DNA of 64,000 nucleotides from Corynebacterium urealyticum DSM 7109 (GCF_000069945.1 NC_010545.1:310001-374000); one strand, 5' to 3'. Positions 1 to 9,338 are shown, counted from the stretch's first letter. The notes: a model not told the origin generated them from the sequence alone. Numbers and translations: made by a program.

Positions 1-685
1 GCCACAGCACCCAGTGGTGGCTGGCCCCACGGGCCCGCACCACGGTGACGAAGGGCTGGGCCGAGGCGTCCTGAATCCCGCGGAGCAACACTTGGGCCAT
101 CGGCGCGGACAGCGGCAGGGCGATCGCGATGGCGGGCAGGATGATCGACTGGGTCGGGGAGGCGTCGATGACGGGGATCCACCCCAGCGTGAAGCTGAAC
201 ATCTGGATCAGGATGATGCCCAGCCAGAACGCGGGCAGCGCGACCAGCAGGGAGGGCACGCTCGCCAGAGCGTTAGCCAGCCAGCGGCTGACACGGTTGC
301 TGCGGCCCGGGGCGGCGAGCGTGGCGAGGACTAGGGCGATCACGCTGGCGAGTAGAAAAGCCACGAGCGCCAGGGCGAGCGTGTTGGGCAGGGCAGCGCC
401 CAGGGCGCTGGTCACGGACTCGCCGTTCATCAGGGAGTTGCCGAAGTCCCCGCGCAGCGCGCCGGTCAGGGAGTTGATGTAGCGCACGAGGATGGGCTCG
501 TCGGCGCCGTATACGTCGCGCATCTGTTGGATCTGCGCCGGGGAAAGCCCGAGTTCGGGGTCGGCGTAGCGGGTGGCTACGGCATCCCCGGGCAGCGCGG
601 TGAGCAGGATAAACGCGAGGGTGAAGGTGGCCCACAGGACGAGGATCGCCTGGCCGATGCGGGCGAGGATTTGGCGACCGGTCAT
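1..685 (-). CDS. Peptide/nickel-type ABC transporter permease (DppB-like), partial
   Basis: Inner-membrane permease of a binding-protein-dependent importer, probably for oligopeptides, dipeptides or nickel. The frame begins at the ATG at 685 (minus) and runs off the window edge, giving 228 residues without a stop. It opens MTGRQILARIGQAILVLW, a typical first transmembrane helix, followed by the DppB-type stretch LPGDAVATRY, then several hydrophobic helices. The cytoplasmic coupling region ASAQPFVTVVRARGAS, where the EAA loop contacts the ATPase, is near the cut end. The ATG overlaps the stop of the binding-protein gene (ATGA), so the two are co-transcribed and probably translationally coupled. 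The second permease and ATPases should lie beyond the window. Family is clear from the sequence; the substrate is not. Confidence 0.85.
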   Translation of the reverse strand, partial: MTGRQILARIGQAILVLWATFTLAFILLTALPGDAVATRYADPELGLSPAQIQQMRDVYGADEPILVRYINSLTGALRGDFGNSLMNGESVTSALGAALPNTLALALVAFLLASVIALVLATLAAPGRSNRVSRWLANALASVPSLLVALPAFWLGIILIQMFSFTLGWIPVIDASPTQSIILPAIAIALPLSAPMAQVLLRGIQDASAQPFVTVVRARGASHHWVLW

Positions 686-2376
686 GGCTGGGCCTCCTTC
701 CGGGTCAGGTAGAACCAGGGTCGGCCGATGCTCTCGGCGCGGAAGCCGTGGACGTGTGGGTGCACGCCGAAGACCTGTGGTTCCTCGAAGAAGGGCAGGA
801 CGTAGGCGTTATCGGTCAGATGCTTCTGCACCGCCTTGGATGCTTCGGCGCGCTCGGCCTCAGTGGGGGACTGGGCGACGTCGAGCAGGAGCTGCTGAAG
901 TTTCTCATCGCCGATGGACTCGTCGGGGTGCATGTTCAGCAGCGCGTTGCGGTTGTCGGAGTAGTACTGGCTTTTAATGACGTCGTAGTCGGCGCGGCCC
1001 ACCATCGTGAGGTTGAGCTGCACCTGGTTCTCGTCCGTCTGGGCTGCCTTTTGGGCAGCGACGTCGCCGGGGTGCAGCTGCGCGTCGATGCCGACGGCAC
1101 GCAGTTGTTGCTGCAGCATCGTGACGACCTCCCGGGTGCGGGGTTGCTGTGGGGCGTCGTTGACGACGAGGCGCAGGCGCTTGCCGTCCTTGGTGCGGAT
1201 GCCGTCGTGCCCGACGGTCCAGCCGGCCTCGTCGAGGAGCGCGCGAGCCTTATCCGGGTTGAACTCGTAGGCGCCCTTCTGTTCCTCGTAGCCCTGCGCG
1301 GTGCGCGCGAGGGTAGAGGTGGCCAGCGGGTAGGAGTCGGAGAACAGGGTGCGCAGGATCTTCTCGCGGTCCACGCCGGCGATGATCGCCTGGCGCACCC
1401 GGATGTCCTGCAGCAGCGGGTGGCGGAAGCGGAAGGCCAGGCCGTTGTTCACGCCGTTGGTCGGTGCTGCGTGGATGTTGATTCCGGCCTTGGCGAGGTG
1501 CTTTTCTTCCGGGGCCTCGATTTGGCGGGCGATGTCCGCCTGCCCGGCCTTGAGTCCACCGACGCGGACGCTGTCCTCCTTGGCGACAACGACGCGAACG
1601 GTGTCCAGCTCCGGACGCCCGGTGTTCAGGCCGCGCTCGGCGAAGACCGGTGGCGCCCAGTCGTAGTCCTCCCGCGCGCTCAAGGTCAGTTCGCGGTTCC
1701 GCTTCTCGCCGGTGATGACGAAGGGACCGGAGCCAATGACCTTGCGGGCCGAACCAGGGGCGAAACCCTCGTCCGTCATCTCCAGGGAGGCGTTGGCCAG
1801 CAGCCCGGCGTTGATGGAGCTGGCAGCCTGGGGGAAGCCGGGCTCGGGCTCGCTGAAGTGGAAGCGGACGGTGGAATCGTCGATAACCTCGCCACGCTCG
1901 TAGGAGCTGATCTGTTCGGAGGCGGTGAGCTTGTTGTCCGTGTTCCCGAGGCCGAAGAGGTCGAAGTTCTTGACGACGTTCTCCGCGTCCAGCGGGGTGC
2001 CGTCGGAGTAGGTGACCCCGTCGCGCAGGTGGAAGGTGAACTCAGTGGCGTCCTCGTTGACCTCCGGCAGGTCGGTGGCGATCCACGGGTGGAGCTCGAG
2101 GGTGTCCGGGTCCTGCCACAGCAGCCGGTCGGTGATGTTGTTGACGACCCCGCCGTTGGGGTAGAAGCCCGCGGTCGGTGGGTAGAGGTTGTTGAAGGGG
2201 AGGGAATCGAGGTAGGTCAGCTCGGCGGGGTTGTCCTCGGAACCACCGGCGCTGCTGCAGGCGGTGAGTCCGCCAACACCGAGGACGACGGCGGTGAGCA
2301 GGGTGATCACCGATCTGATGGGGCGCCGGGTGTGGCGTCTGAATGTGCCCTGGGTGCGGGGCAAGCCGGGGGACAT
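682..2376 (-). CDS. ABC transporter substrate-binding lipoprotein, family 5 (peptide/nickel)
   Basis: Extracellular solute-binding protein of the SBP_bac_5 type, 564 residues, the usual length for this family. The N terminus has a basic stretch, a hydrophobic core and the lipobox LTAC (about residues 37-40), so it should be a lipid-anchored protein that delivers ligand to the overlapping downstream permease. Family features include the GVTYSDGTPLDAENVV segment and the IRQAIIAGVDREKILRTL segment. A strong ribosome site (AGGAGG) lies 7-8 bases before the ATG. It is the first gene of a minus-strand importer operon and diverges from the FAD/NAD(P) protein gene. The ligand cannot be read from the sequence; peptides, nickel or a metallophore are all possible. 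Confidence 0.88.
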   Translation of the reverse strand: MSPGLPRTQGTFRRHTRRPIRSVITLLTAVVLGVGGLTACSSAGGSEDNPAELTYLDSLPFNNLYPPTAGFYPNGGVVNNITDRLLWQDPDTLELHPWIATDLPEVNEDATEFTFHLRDGVTYSDGTPLDAENVVKNFDLFGLGNTDNKLTASEQISSYERGEVIDDSTVRFHFSEPEPGFPQAASSINAGLLANASLEMTDEGFAPGSARKVIGSGPFVITGEKRNRELTLSAREDYDWAPPVFAERGLNTGRPELDTVRVVVAKEDSVRVGGLKAGQADIARQIEAPEEKHLAKAGINIHAAPTNGVNNGLAFRFRHPLLQDIRVRQAIIAGVDREKILRTLFSDSYPLATSTLARTAQGYEEQKGAYEFNPDKARALLDEAGWTVGHDGIRTKDGKRLRLVVNDAPQQPRTREVVTMLQQQLRAVGIDAQLHPGDVAAQKAAQTDENQVQLNLTMVGRADYDVIKSQYYSDNRNALLNMHPDESIGDEKLQQLLLDVAQSPTEAERAEASKAVQKHLTDNAYVLPFFEEPQVFGVHPHVHGFRAESIGRPWFYLTRKEAQP

Positions 2377-2402
2377 AAGGATTCCCTCCTATGGATAAAA
2401 AT

Positions 2403-2416
2403 GAACAGATCTGTCT
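2403..2416. promoter_or_regulatory. Palindromic candidate operator in a divergent intergenic region
   Basis: The 86-bp gap between the importer operon and the FAD/NAD(P) gene contains GAACAGATCTGTCT with the perfect 10-bp palindrome ACAGATCTGT (2405-2414). The exact reverse complement of all 14 bases occurs at 2833-2846 inside the downstream coding region. The position is right for a divergent operator, but no regulator can be named. Confidence 0.3.
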
Positions 2417-2462
2417 ATAAAGGGTGAGGGTAAGGGTACCACGGAAAAACTCTCACGATAAG

Positions 2463-4646
2463 ATGGCCTACATGACCAGCCCAAGGACCATGACCGATTC
2501 AACGCCCACCATCGCGATCATCGGAGGTGGCCCGCGAGGTATTTCCATCCTGGAGCGCCTCGCCGCCGATTACCGCCAGCTCGATCCGAGTAAAACCCCC
2601 AATCACCTGGATATTCATGTGATTGACGAGGTGCAGCCGGGGGAGGGGAAGGTCTGGCGCACCGACCAGACCAAGACTCTGTGCATGAACACTCTGGCCG
2701 ATGCGGTCACCCTCTTCACCGAGCCTGGAGCTACCGTCACCGCGCCCGTGGTGGAGGGGCCGACCATGCACGAGTGGATCATGCTCATTCGCGGCGAAGA
2801 GCTCGGGTTGGAGCGGGATCCGCGCGGAAAAAAGACAGATCTGTTCACTCGCCTTCCGCTGAGCGTCGCAGGTGAGCGCGACGCGCTGACCTCGGATAAC
2901 GATGGGGGTCAGGCCGCCGAGCATCTGTCGGCGGGGGCGGCAGAGGCCGGAGAACCCGCCCCCACCGTGGGTACGGGGTGGTCCCTGGCTGACTACACCG
3001 CGGAGATCGCCGATACCCGGCCCGAGTCGCACCCCAGCCGTGCCCTCTACGGCGAATATCTGCGTTGGGTCTTCAATGTGGTGCTGGGCTTGCTCCCTGA
3101 GGGGATTTCGGTGCATCAGCACCTCGCCCGCGCCACTGAGATCGAGGAGGTGCCCGCGGGTTCCGCAATCGGGGCAGGCGCCGGGAACGGCGACGCCGAA
3201 AGCCAATCAGCCCGCGACCGCATCACACTGGACAACGGCACCACGATCCTCGCGGACGCCACCGTGCTCGCCATCGGCTGGGCCGACACCACCCCCGATG
3301 CGATGGAGAGCTTCACCGCATCCGCCGTGGACATGCACCCAGCCCTCACCTGGGTTCGCCCCGGCAACCCCGCCGACCAGCAGATCAGCCAGATCCCCAG
3401 CTGGGGGGAATCCCAGGAGGAGGTGCTGGTCCGCGGCCTGGGCATGGGCTTCTTCGACCTCATGGCCATGCTCACCATCGACCGCGGTGGGCGCTTCATT
3501 CCGGACGCCGAGGCCCGCTCGGGTCTGCACTACGAGCCCTCTGGCCACGAGCCGAAGCTCGTGGTTTCCTCCCACCACGGCTACCCGTATCAGCCGAAGC
3601 CGGTCTTCGGCTCCCTGCCGCCAGCGGCCTGGCTGCCCCGCTTCAAGGCCGCCGTCGCGGAGCTGGATCTTCCACAGATCCCGGCGAACAGCCTGGACTT
3701 CGGCGAGACCCTGTGGCCGGCGATCCTGCGGGACGCACAAGAGGCCTACTACCGGGTCCTGCTGGCGGCCGAACCTGACGTCCTAAAAAAGGTCGGTGAG
3801 ATCATCGACGACCCGGACACCGACCCGTGGCGACTGCACGAGGACGTGCGCCTGGACGGGTTGGTGGCACAGGAAAACCGCTTCGATCTGCCGTATCACT
3901 CAGACCCCGTCGCGCGTTTCGCGGAGCAGGCCGGGGAGGCGGGCCAGAGCATCGACGAGCTCACCGCGCGCATTGCCGATGGCTTGGCCGCGGACCTCAC
4001 CGAGGCACAGTCCGCGCGCGATTCGGCGGTGAAGATGGGCCTGCAGGTCATTGGCTCGGCCCGCAAGCCGGCTGCCGTCGTGGACGAGCCCAGCCGGTTC
4101 ACCACTGAGTCTCGCCGGGGTGCCTATGCGGAGCTCAAGCGTGTGGGCCAGATGGTGGGCTCCGGGCCGCCGGCCTTCCGCACCGCCGAGCTGCTGTGCC
4201 TGGTGGACGCCGGTTACGTTCGCTTCCTGGGCGCGCACCCGACGATGGTGATCGACCCCGAAACGCCCGCGTTCGTCATGACCTCCCCGGTGACCCGGGA
4301 GGAGCCAGTGGAGTCCCGCACCCTGGTGGATGCGTGGCTGCACAAGCCGGACGTGCGCAGCACCGCCGATCCGCTGAGCCAGCAACTCAAGGATGCCGGC
4401 CGCATGCGCACCTGGCTGCGTGGTGATGGCTCTACCTCCCGTGCCCCGGAGGTCGAGCTGGCGACGAGCCGCTTGATCCGCGAGGACGGGCAGGTTGACC
4501 CGCGCGTGCACATGGTTGGCATCCCGCTGCAGGACATGCGCGCGGATATGACGATTTCCCCCATGCCGCGCACCGACCCGCTGATGCTGCAGGAGACGGA
4601 CGGTGCGGCCGTCTCCGCGCTGCGGGTGGTGGCGGAAAACCGCTAG
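2463..4646 (+). CDS. FAD/NAD(P)-binding protein (NAD_binding_9 type), function unknown
   Basis: A large flavoprotein-like protein of about 727 residues. The N terminus carries a classical Rossmann dinucleotide motif, IAIIGGGPRGISILERL. A second conserved stretch, VLVRGLGMGFFDLMAML, fits the second nucleotide-binding part of the FAD/NAD(P)-binding domain family found widely in actinobacteria. No catalytic function is established for this type as far as I know. The frame is open from 2424; ATGs at 2463, 2472 and 2490 are all possible starts and none has a strong ribosome site, so the start is uncertain by about 10 residues. The stop overlaps by three bases the stop of the convergent menE gene. 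It diverges from the importer operon. Confidence 0.75.
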   Translation: MAYMTSPRTMTDSTPTIAIIGGGPRGISILERLAADYRQLDPSKTPNHLDIHVIDEVQPGEGKVWRTDQTKTLCMNTLADAVTLFTEPGATVTAPVVEGPTMHEWIMLIRGEELGLERDPRGKKTDLFTRLPLSVAGERDALTSDNDGGQAAEHLSAGAAEAGEPAPTVGTGWSLADYTAEIADTRPESHPSRALYGEYLRWVFNVVLGLLPEGISVHQHLARATEIEEVPAGSAIGAGAGNGDAESQSARDRITLDNGTTILADATVLAIGWADTTPDAMESFTASAVDMHPALTWVRPGNPADQQISQIPSWGESQEEVLVRGLGMGFFDLMAMLTIDRGGRFIPDAEARSGLHYEPSGHEPKLVVSSHHGYPYQPKPVFGSLPPAAWLPRFKAAVAELDLPQIPANSLDFGETLWPAILRDAQEAYYRVLLAAEPDVLKKVGEIIDDPDTDPWRLHEDVRLDGLVAQENRFDLPYHSDPVARFAEQAGEAGQSIDELTARIADGLAADLTEAQSARDSAVKMGLQVIGSARKPAAVVDEPSRFTTESRRGAYAELKRVGQMVGSGPPAFRTAELLCLVDAGYVRFLGAHPTMVIDPETPAFVMTSPVTREEPVESRTLVDAWLHKPDVRSTADPLSQQLKDAGRMRTWLRGDGSTSRAPEVELATSRLIREDGQVDPRVHMVGIPLQDMRADMTISPMPRTDPLMLQETDGAAVSALRVVAENR

Positions 4647-5989
4647 TTCGCGGCGACGGCCTGGCGGGCGAGCTCCGCGATCGCGATGCGATCCAGCTTG
4701 CCCGGGCCGGTCTTCGGCAGATCCGCGACAGCGAAGGCGCGGCGCGGGATGAGGTAATCCGCGCAACCGGCCTCCCGCATAGAGGCGCGCACGGCGTCGG
4801 TGACCTCCACCGGCTCGCCGGAAACCTGGGCACCAGCGGTGCGCAGCACAGCGACCACGGCCTCGCCCCAGTGCTCGTCGGAAACCCCAGAGACACAGAC
4901 CTCGGAGACCGCCTCGCCGTCCACAACAGCGTGGGAGCGGGTGGCGTTCTCCGACTGCTCCGGCAGAACCTTCACGCCACCGGTGTTGATCGCACCGTCG
5001 GCGCGTCCCAGCACGCGCAGCGTCTCCCCGTCCAGGGCGCCGATGTCGCTGGTGCGGTAGACCCCGAGCTCGGGGAAGCAGTCCTCGTCCTCGTTGCGGT
5101 AACCACGGGCGACCATCGGGCCTTCCAGGACGATGCGACCGGCACCGTTGGCGTCCGCGTCCTCGATGCGCACGGTCGCGCCCGGCAGAGCCTGGCCGTC
5201 GTAGACCATCCCGCCGCTGGTCTCGCTGGAACCGTAGGTCAGGACGTAGTTCACGCCGGCCTCGTCCAGCTGCTGGCGGGCCTTATCGCCTAGCGCCGCA
5301 CCACCAATGAGAACAGCGCCGAAGAGCTTCAGCGCCTCGATGCCTTCCTCGGACTCCAGCAGGGAGTGCACCTGCGGCGGGACCAGCGAAGTGTGCAGAT
5401 CCTCGTGCGGGAAGCGCTTCTTCAACGCGGCGGCATCGGCTGCGAAACCGGACACGCTAAAGCCCGTGCCCTCGATCAGCGCGGTGGTGGCGACCGGGGT
5501 GAAACCGGCCATCATGCCACGCAGAATCACCTGCAGGCCCGCGATGTGGTGGGCCGGCAACGCCAGCAGCCACGGGCCAGGCTCTACCTTTAGCTTCTTG
5601 CGCAGCACCTGCTCGGTGGCGCGGGCAGAGGAGCGCAGATTCGCGGCGGAGAGCAGCGCGCCCTTCGGGGTGCCCGTGGAGCCGGACGTGGTGGCCACGA
5701 GGGTGCCGGCCTCGACCGGCTCGCCTGCCCGCATGACCTTCTTCAGTTCCTCGCTGGCGCCCGCGTCCGGGGAGTCGGTGGCGGGGACCGGCAGGATCGA
5801 GCTGCGACCGTCCAGCACCTGCGAGAGCATGCCGCGCGCGGCCTTGAGGTTTGTCGCGGAGACCTCAAAGGCCTCGAGCGTTGCCATGCCGGTGCCGTCG
5901 TCGATCTTCGCGGGGTAAATGAACTTCGAGTGTCCGTCCCCGCGGTCGCCGAAGCGGCCTAGTTCTTGCGTCTCATTATTAGTACTCAC
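4643..5989 (-). CDS. menE: o-Succinylbenzoate-CoA ligase
   Basis: Adenylate-forming enzyme that activates o-succinylbenzoate to its CoA thioester in menaquinone biosynthesis, cytoplasmic. It has 448 residues, and the AMP-binding P-loop TSGSTGTPKG sits at about residues 101-110. Further family segments are TYGSSETSGGMVYDG (the A5-like motif), YRTSDIG and LRVLGRADGAINTGG (hinge), and the C-terminal lysine motif PKTGPGKLDR. The assignment to MenE rather than another acyl-CoA ligase rests on its small size and on menB, menC and menD close by. It is transcribed alone on the minus strand, with its start 74 bp from the divergent pseudouridine synthase gene. Confidence 0.9.
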   Translation of the reverse strand: MSTNNETQELGRFGDRGDGHSKFIYPAKIDDGTGMATLEAFEVSATNLKAARGMLSQVLDGRSSILPVPATDSPDAGASEELKKVMRAGEPVEAGTLVATTSGSTGTPKGALLSAANLRSSARATEQVLRKKLKVEPGPWLLALPAHHIAGLQVILRGMMAGFTPVATTALIEGTGFSVSGFAADAAALKKRFPHEDLHTSLVPPQVHSLLESEEGIEALKLFGAVLIGGAALGDKARQQLDEAGVNYVLTYGSSETSGGMVYDGQALPGATVRIEDADANGAGRIVLEGPMVARGYRNEDEDCFPELGVYRTSDIGALDGETLRVLGRADGAINTGGVKVLPEQSENATRSHAVVDGEAVSEVCVSGVSDEHWGEAVVAVLRTAGAQVSGEPVEVTDAVRASMREAGCADYLIPRRAFAVADLPKTGPGKLDRIAIAELARQAVAAN

Positions 5990-6063
5990 CTGTCCGACTC
6001 TACTTGGCTGCGTGGTGGGGGTGTCTCCCGCCCGATCTGCTACAGATAGAGCCCAGAGCCACC

Positions 6064-7005
6064 ATGAAGCATTCCGAACCTCAGACCCTGATCGTGAGCG
6101 ACTCCCAGGCGGATCGTCGCCTGGACAAATACATCCGTTCGCAGGTCAAGGGCGTGCCCGCCACGGTGCTGTTCCGCATGATGCGCACCAAGCAGATCAC
6201 GGTCAACGGTGCGAAGTGCAAGCCCGACCAGCGCACTGTCGCGGGCGATAAGGTCCACCTGCCCGCCCTCGAGGTCGCTGAGGCGAAGCCGAAGCCCGCG
6301 GGAGATCGTAAGGCCGCGGAGCAGCTGGCCCGCAGGCTGTCCCGGCACATTGTTTTTGAGGACGATGATCTGCTCATCGTGAATAAGCCCGCCAACATCG
6401 CTGTGCACGTGGGCAGTGGAGTCAAGGCCGGGGTGATCGAGGCGCTGCGCGTGTTGCGGCCGGAGGATAAGGAGCTGGAGCTGGCGCACCGGCTGGACAA
6501 GGAGACCTCTGGCCTGCTGATCGTGGCGAAGAATTCGAAGATGCTGCGCCACTTGCAGTCCCTGCTGCGCGAGGGTGGGGAGGATATCCAGCGCTATTAC
6601 CTGGCGGTAGCCGGTGGCGTCCTGAAAAAGTCAGGCAAGCAGGCGCGACGGATTGATGCTCCGCTGCGGAAGACGGGGGCGGCCACGGTGGTGGATCGCC
6701 GCGCCGGGCAGCAGGCGGAGACGAAGCTGTGGGTGAAGAAGCCCTGGGGGCGTGCGGGAACTCTCGTGGAGGTGCAGCTGCTGACGGGCCGGAAGCACCA
6801 GATCCGCGTGCACCTGCAGCACTTGGGCCACCCGATCATCGGGGATTCCCGCTACGGGGATAAGGCCGCGAACCAGGCGGCCGCGGAGAAAGGCGTGCGG
6901 ATGCTGATGCTGCACGCCTCCCGACTGGTGATCCCGCTGCCGAGTGGCGAGGAGCTGGATGTGCAGGCCCCGATGCCCCCGGCGTGGAATAAGCTGCGCG
7001 GCTAG
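6064..7005 (+). CDS. RluA-family 23S rRNA pseudouridine synthase
   Basis: Converts uridine to pseudouridine in RNA, most likely 23S rRNA (RluC/RluD group). The N terminus has an S4-like RNA-binding segment (ADRRLDKYIRSQVKG). The catalytic motif HRLDKETSGLLIVAKN contains the essential Asp. The C-terminal RKHQIRVHLQHLGHPIIGD motif is standard for the family. The ATG at 6064 gives 313 residues; the frame is open from 6004, but the extra 20 residues do not resemble the family, so I use the internal start. It lies between menE and menB but has no role in menaquinone synthesis. Confidence 0.88.
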   Translation: MKHSEPQTLIVSDSQADRRLDKYIRSQVKGVPATVLFRMMRTKQITVNGAKCKPDQRTVAGDKVHLPALEVAEAKPKPAGDRKAAEQLARRLSRHIVFEDDDLLIVNKPANIAVHVGSGVKAGVIEALRVLRPEDKELELAHRLDKETSGLLIVAKNSKMLRHLQSLLREGGEDIQRYYLAVAGGVLKKSGKQARRIDAPLRKTGAATVVDRRAGQQAETKLWVKKPWGRAGTLVEVQLLTGRKHQIRVHLQHLGHPIIGDSRYGDKAANQAAAEKGVRMLMLHASRLVIPLPSGEELDVQAPMPPAWNKLRG

Positions 7006-7024
7006 CGCCGACCGGCCACAAGAT

Positions 7025-7981
7025 CTAGTAGTAGTACGGGAACTCGTCCCAGTTCGGCTCGCGCTTCTCCAGGAAGGAGTCGCGCCCCTCCACGGCCTCG
7101 TCGGTCATGTAGGCCAGGCGGGTGGCCTCACCAGCGAAAACCTGCTGGCCCATCAGGCCATCGTCGGTCAGGTTGAAAGCGAACTTCAGCATGCGCTGCG
7201 CCGTCGGGGACTTCGTGTTGATCTTCCGCGCCCACTCGATCGCGGTGGTCTCCAGGTCGGCGTGGTCCACCACGCGGTTTACAGCACCCATCTGGTGCAT
7301 CGTCTCGGCGTCGATGGCCTCGCCGAGGAAGAAGATCTCGCGCGCGAACTTCTGGCCCACCTGCTTCGCCAAGTACGCGGAACCATAACCAGCGTCGAAG
7401 GAGCCCACGTCCGCGTCCGTCTGCTTGAACTTCGCGTGCTCGCGGGAAGCCAGGGTCAGGTCGCAGACCACGTGCAGGCTGTGCCCGCCACCGGCGGCCC
7501 AGCCGTTGACCAGGCAGATCACGACCTTCGGCATGGTGCGGATCAGCCGCTGAACCTCCAGGATGTGCAGACGACCGCCCTCGACCTTCGCGCGGGCCTC
7601 GTCCACGCCCTCGGCACCAGCGGCGGCGACGTCCGAATCGTGGCTGGTGGCGTACTGATAACCGGAACGGCCGCGGATGCGCTGGTCACCGCCGGAGCAG
7701 AATGCCCAGCCACCGTCCTTCGGGGACGGGCCGTTTCCGGTCAGCAGGATGGTGCCGACGTCCGGGGTGCGGCGCGCGTGGTCGAGCGCGCGGTATAGCT
7801 CGTCGACGGTGTGCGGGCGGAAGGCATTGCGCACCTCCGGCCGGTCGAAGGCGATGCGGACGATGCCGTTGGCGCGGCCCTCGCCGGTGTGGCGGTGGTA
7901 GGTGATGTCGGTGAAGTCGAATCCCTCAACCTCGCGCCAGGCGGTCGGGTCGAAGATCTCGGAAACCTTATTTTCGCTCAT
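7025..7981 (-). CDS. menB: 1,4-Dihydroxy-2-naphthoyl-CoA synthase
   Basis: Crotonase-fold enzyme that cyclises o-succinylbenzoyl-CoA to dihydroxynaphthoyl-CoA. From the ATG at 7981 the protein has 318 residues starting MSENKVSEIFDP. Visible MenB features are ITYHRHTGEGRANGIVRI, CSGGDQRIRGRSGYQYA (oxyanion hole region plus the active-site loop typical of MenB), and the C-terminal NWDEFPYYY tail. The frame stays open upstream to 8884, antisense to menC, but that part is not protein-like for this family and is left out. menB and menC are divergent with about 45 bp between their starts. Confidence 0.95.
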   Translation of the reverse strand: MSENKVSEIFDPTAWREVEGFDFTDITYHRHTGEGRANGIVRIAFDRPEVRNAFRPHTVDELYRALDHARRTPDVGTILLTGNGPSPKDGGWAFCSGGDQRIRGRSGYQYATSHDSDVAAAGAEGVDEARAKVEGGRLHILEVQRLIRTMPKVVICLVNGWAAGGGHSLHVVCDLTLASREHAKFKQTDADVGSFDAGYGSAYLAKQVGQKFAREIFFLGEAIDAETMHQMGAVNRVVDHADLETTAIEWARKINTKSPTAQRMLKFAFNLTDDGLMGQQVFAGEATRLAYMTDEAVEGRDSFLEKREPNWDEFPYYY

Positions 7982-8026
7982 GCCTGCCCATATTAGGTGT
8001 CCGGCCGCTCGCCTAGGGTGGGTGGC

Positions 8027-9199
8027 GTGAATATCACTCAGCAGCAGCTCGACCAGTTCCTTCGTCACGCCCGCGAGCACGCGCACGTGGTGGCCCTGCC
8101 GATGCGCACGCGCTTCCGCGGCATCGATACCCGCGAGGCGATGCTCGTTCCCACCCCTGGCGGGTGGGTGGAGTTCGCGCCCTTCCTGGAATACGGTCCC
8201 GCGGAGTCTTCCCGCTGGTTGCGCAGTGGGGTGGTCCATTCGCTTCTTTTGGACGACGACGCCACCGCCCGGCCGCAGGGTGCTAACGCGGATCATGCCG
8301 CGCTGCAGGTCCCGGCGGGGGTGGGGGTGTCGGTGAACGCCACGATGCCCGCGGTGGATGCGCAGGCGAATCCGCAGCAGGTGGGGGAACTGATGGCCCG
8401 TTACCCGGGGTGCACGACTGTGAAGGTGAAGGTCGCTGAGCCAGCCGTTCTGCGGGAACAGGGCTTTGAGGCCTCGATGGCCCAGGATGTGGCGCGCGTG
8501 CGTGCCGTGCGGGCCTGGTTCGCCGAGCAGGGCGTGGACCGGCCCCGGATCCGGGTGGATGCGAATGCAGGCTGGTCGGTGGATCAGGCGCTGGCGGTGA
8601 TTACGCAGTTGGCGGCAGAGGACGTGGCGGGCGAGTGCCTGGACTACGTGGAGCAACCCTGCGCCACGGTGGCCGAACTTGCGGAGCTGCGGCAGCGGCT
8701 GGCCGATGAGGGGATCGCGCCGGGCGGATCCCCGGTGCGGATCGCGGCCGATGAGCTGATCCGCAAGGCATCGGATCCGCTGGCTGTGGTGGAGGCCGGG
8801 GCCTGCGATGTGGCCGTGGTGAAGGTCGCCCCGCTGGGCGGCATCGACCAGGTCGTGAAGGTGGCGCGCCAGGTGGCGGCCCACGGGGTGAGCCTGACGC
8901 TCAGCTCCGCGCTGGATACCGCGGTGGGTATTGGCGCGGGTCTGCAGGCTGCTGCCCTGGTGGCTCAGGTGGGCAACGACGCCGGGGTGTTCGGCCAGGC
9001 TGGGCCGAATGCTGCGGGGTTGGCGACGGGCTCGCTATTCACCGCGGACGTGGGAGCCCGGGAGATTGCCGATGGTGCGATGCTCACCGGCGCGACCCAG
9101 CCGGATCCGGAAGTGTTGGAGCGCTACGCGGTGGACGCGGAGCGTCGGCAGTGGTGGGTTCGCAGGATGGAGGCTGCAGCCGCCGAGCTGGGATCGTGA
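8027..9199 (+). CDS. menC: o-Succinylbenzoate synthase
   Basis: Enolase-superfamily enzyme that dehydrates SHCHC to o-succinylbenzoate. The barrel motifs are visible in order: TTVKVKVAEP (catalytic Lys strand), RIRVDANAGW and DYVEQP (metal ligands Asp, Glu), AADELIRK (third ligand), and VKVAPLGGI (second Lys). I use the GTG at 8027 (reading VNITQQQLDQF, 390 residues); an earlier in-frame GTG at 7997 would add ten residues. It faces menB head to head. It ends just before the first repeat array of the AlbA_2 gene, and no terminator is evident after it. Confidence 0.92.
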   Translation: MNITQQQLDQFLRHAREHAHVVALPMRTRFRGIDTREAMLVPTPGGWVEFAPFLEYGPAESSRWLRSGVVHSLLLDDDATARPQGANADHAALQVPAGVGVSVNATMPAVDAQANPQQVGELMARYPGCTTVKVKVAEPAVLREQGFEASMAQDVARVRAVRAWFAEQGVDRPRIRVDANAGWSVDQALAVITQLAAEDVAGECLDYVEQPCATVAELAELRQRLADEGIAPGGSPVRIAADELIRKASDPLAVVEAGACDVAVVKVAPLGGIDQVVKVARQVAAHGVSLTLSSALDTAVGIGAGLQAAALVAQVGNDAGVFGQAGPNAAGLATGSLFTADVGAREIADGAMLTGATQPDPEVLERYAVDAERRQWWVRRMEAAAAELGS

Positions 9200-9220
9200 C
9201 GCCCGCTAGGGGAGCATCCC

Positions 9221-9338
9221 AAAACAACTAGAAACAACTTTGAAACAACCACCGGAGGCTTCGTGACCTGGGGGAATAATAAGATGAAGGGTCGGGCTGG
9301 CCACAATAGTTGTTCGTAAGTTGTTTCAAAGTTGTTTC
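9221..9338. repeat. Left iteron-like repeat array (copy of a 108-bp direct repeat)
   Basis: Three AACAAC units start at 9223, 9233 and 9244, and three inverted GTTGTT units start at 9309, 9320 and 9331, so spacing is 10-11 bp, one helical turn. The inner arms GAAACAACTTTGAAACAAC (9231-9249) and GTTGTTTCAAAGTTGTTTC (9320-9338) are perfect 19-bp inverted repeats. The 108-bp segment 9231-9338 recurs in direct orientation, and at the same length, at 11190-11297 beyond the gene. A further AACAAC unit (9362-9367) overlaps the likely -35 region of the gene. A binding site array for the encoded protein is the simplest reading. Confidence 0.85.

Noticed and set aside
748..2427. 559-residue open frame on the plus strand opposite the substrate-binding protein gene
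   Set aside because: Low-complexity, family-free translation that mirrors the high-GC third-position pattern of a clearly real gene on the other strand.
7982..8884. Upstream 300-residue extension of the menB frame
   Set aside because: Antisense to menC, His/Arg-rich, and absent from the MenB family; the internal ATG at 7981 gives the normal protein.
9221..9338. CRISPR array interpretation of the AACAAC/GTTGTT repeats
   Set aside because: Units are too short, arranged as inverted triplets with one helical turn spacing, and there are no spacers or cas genes.
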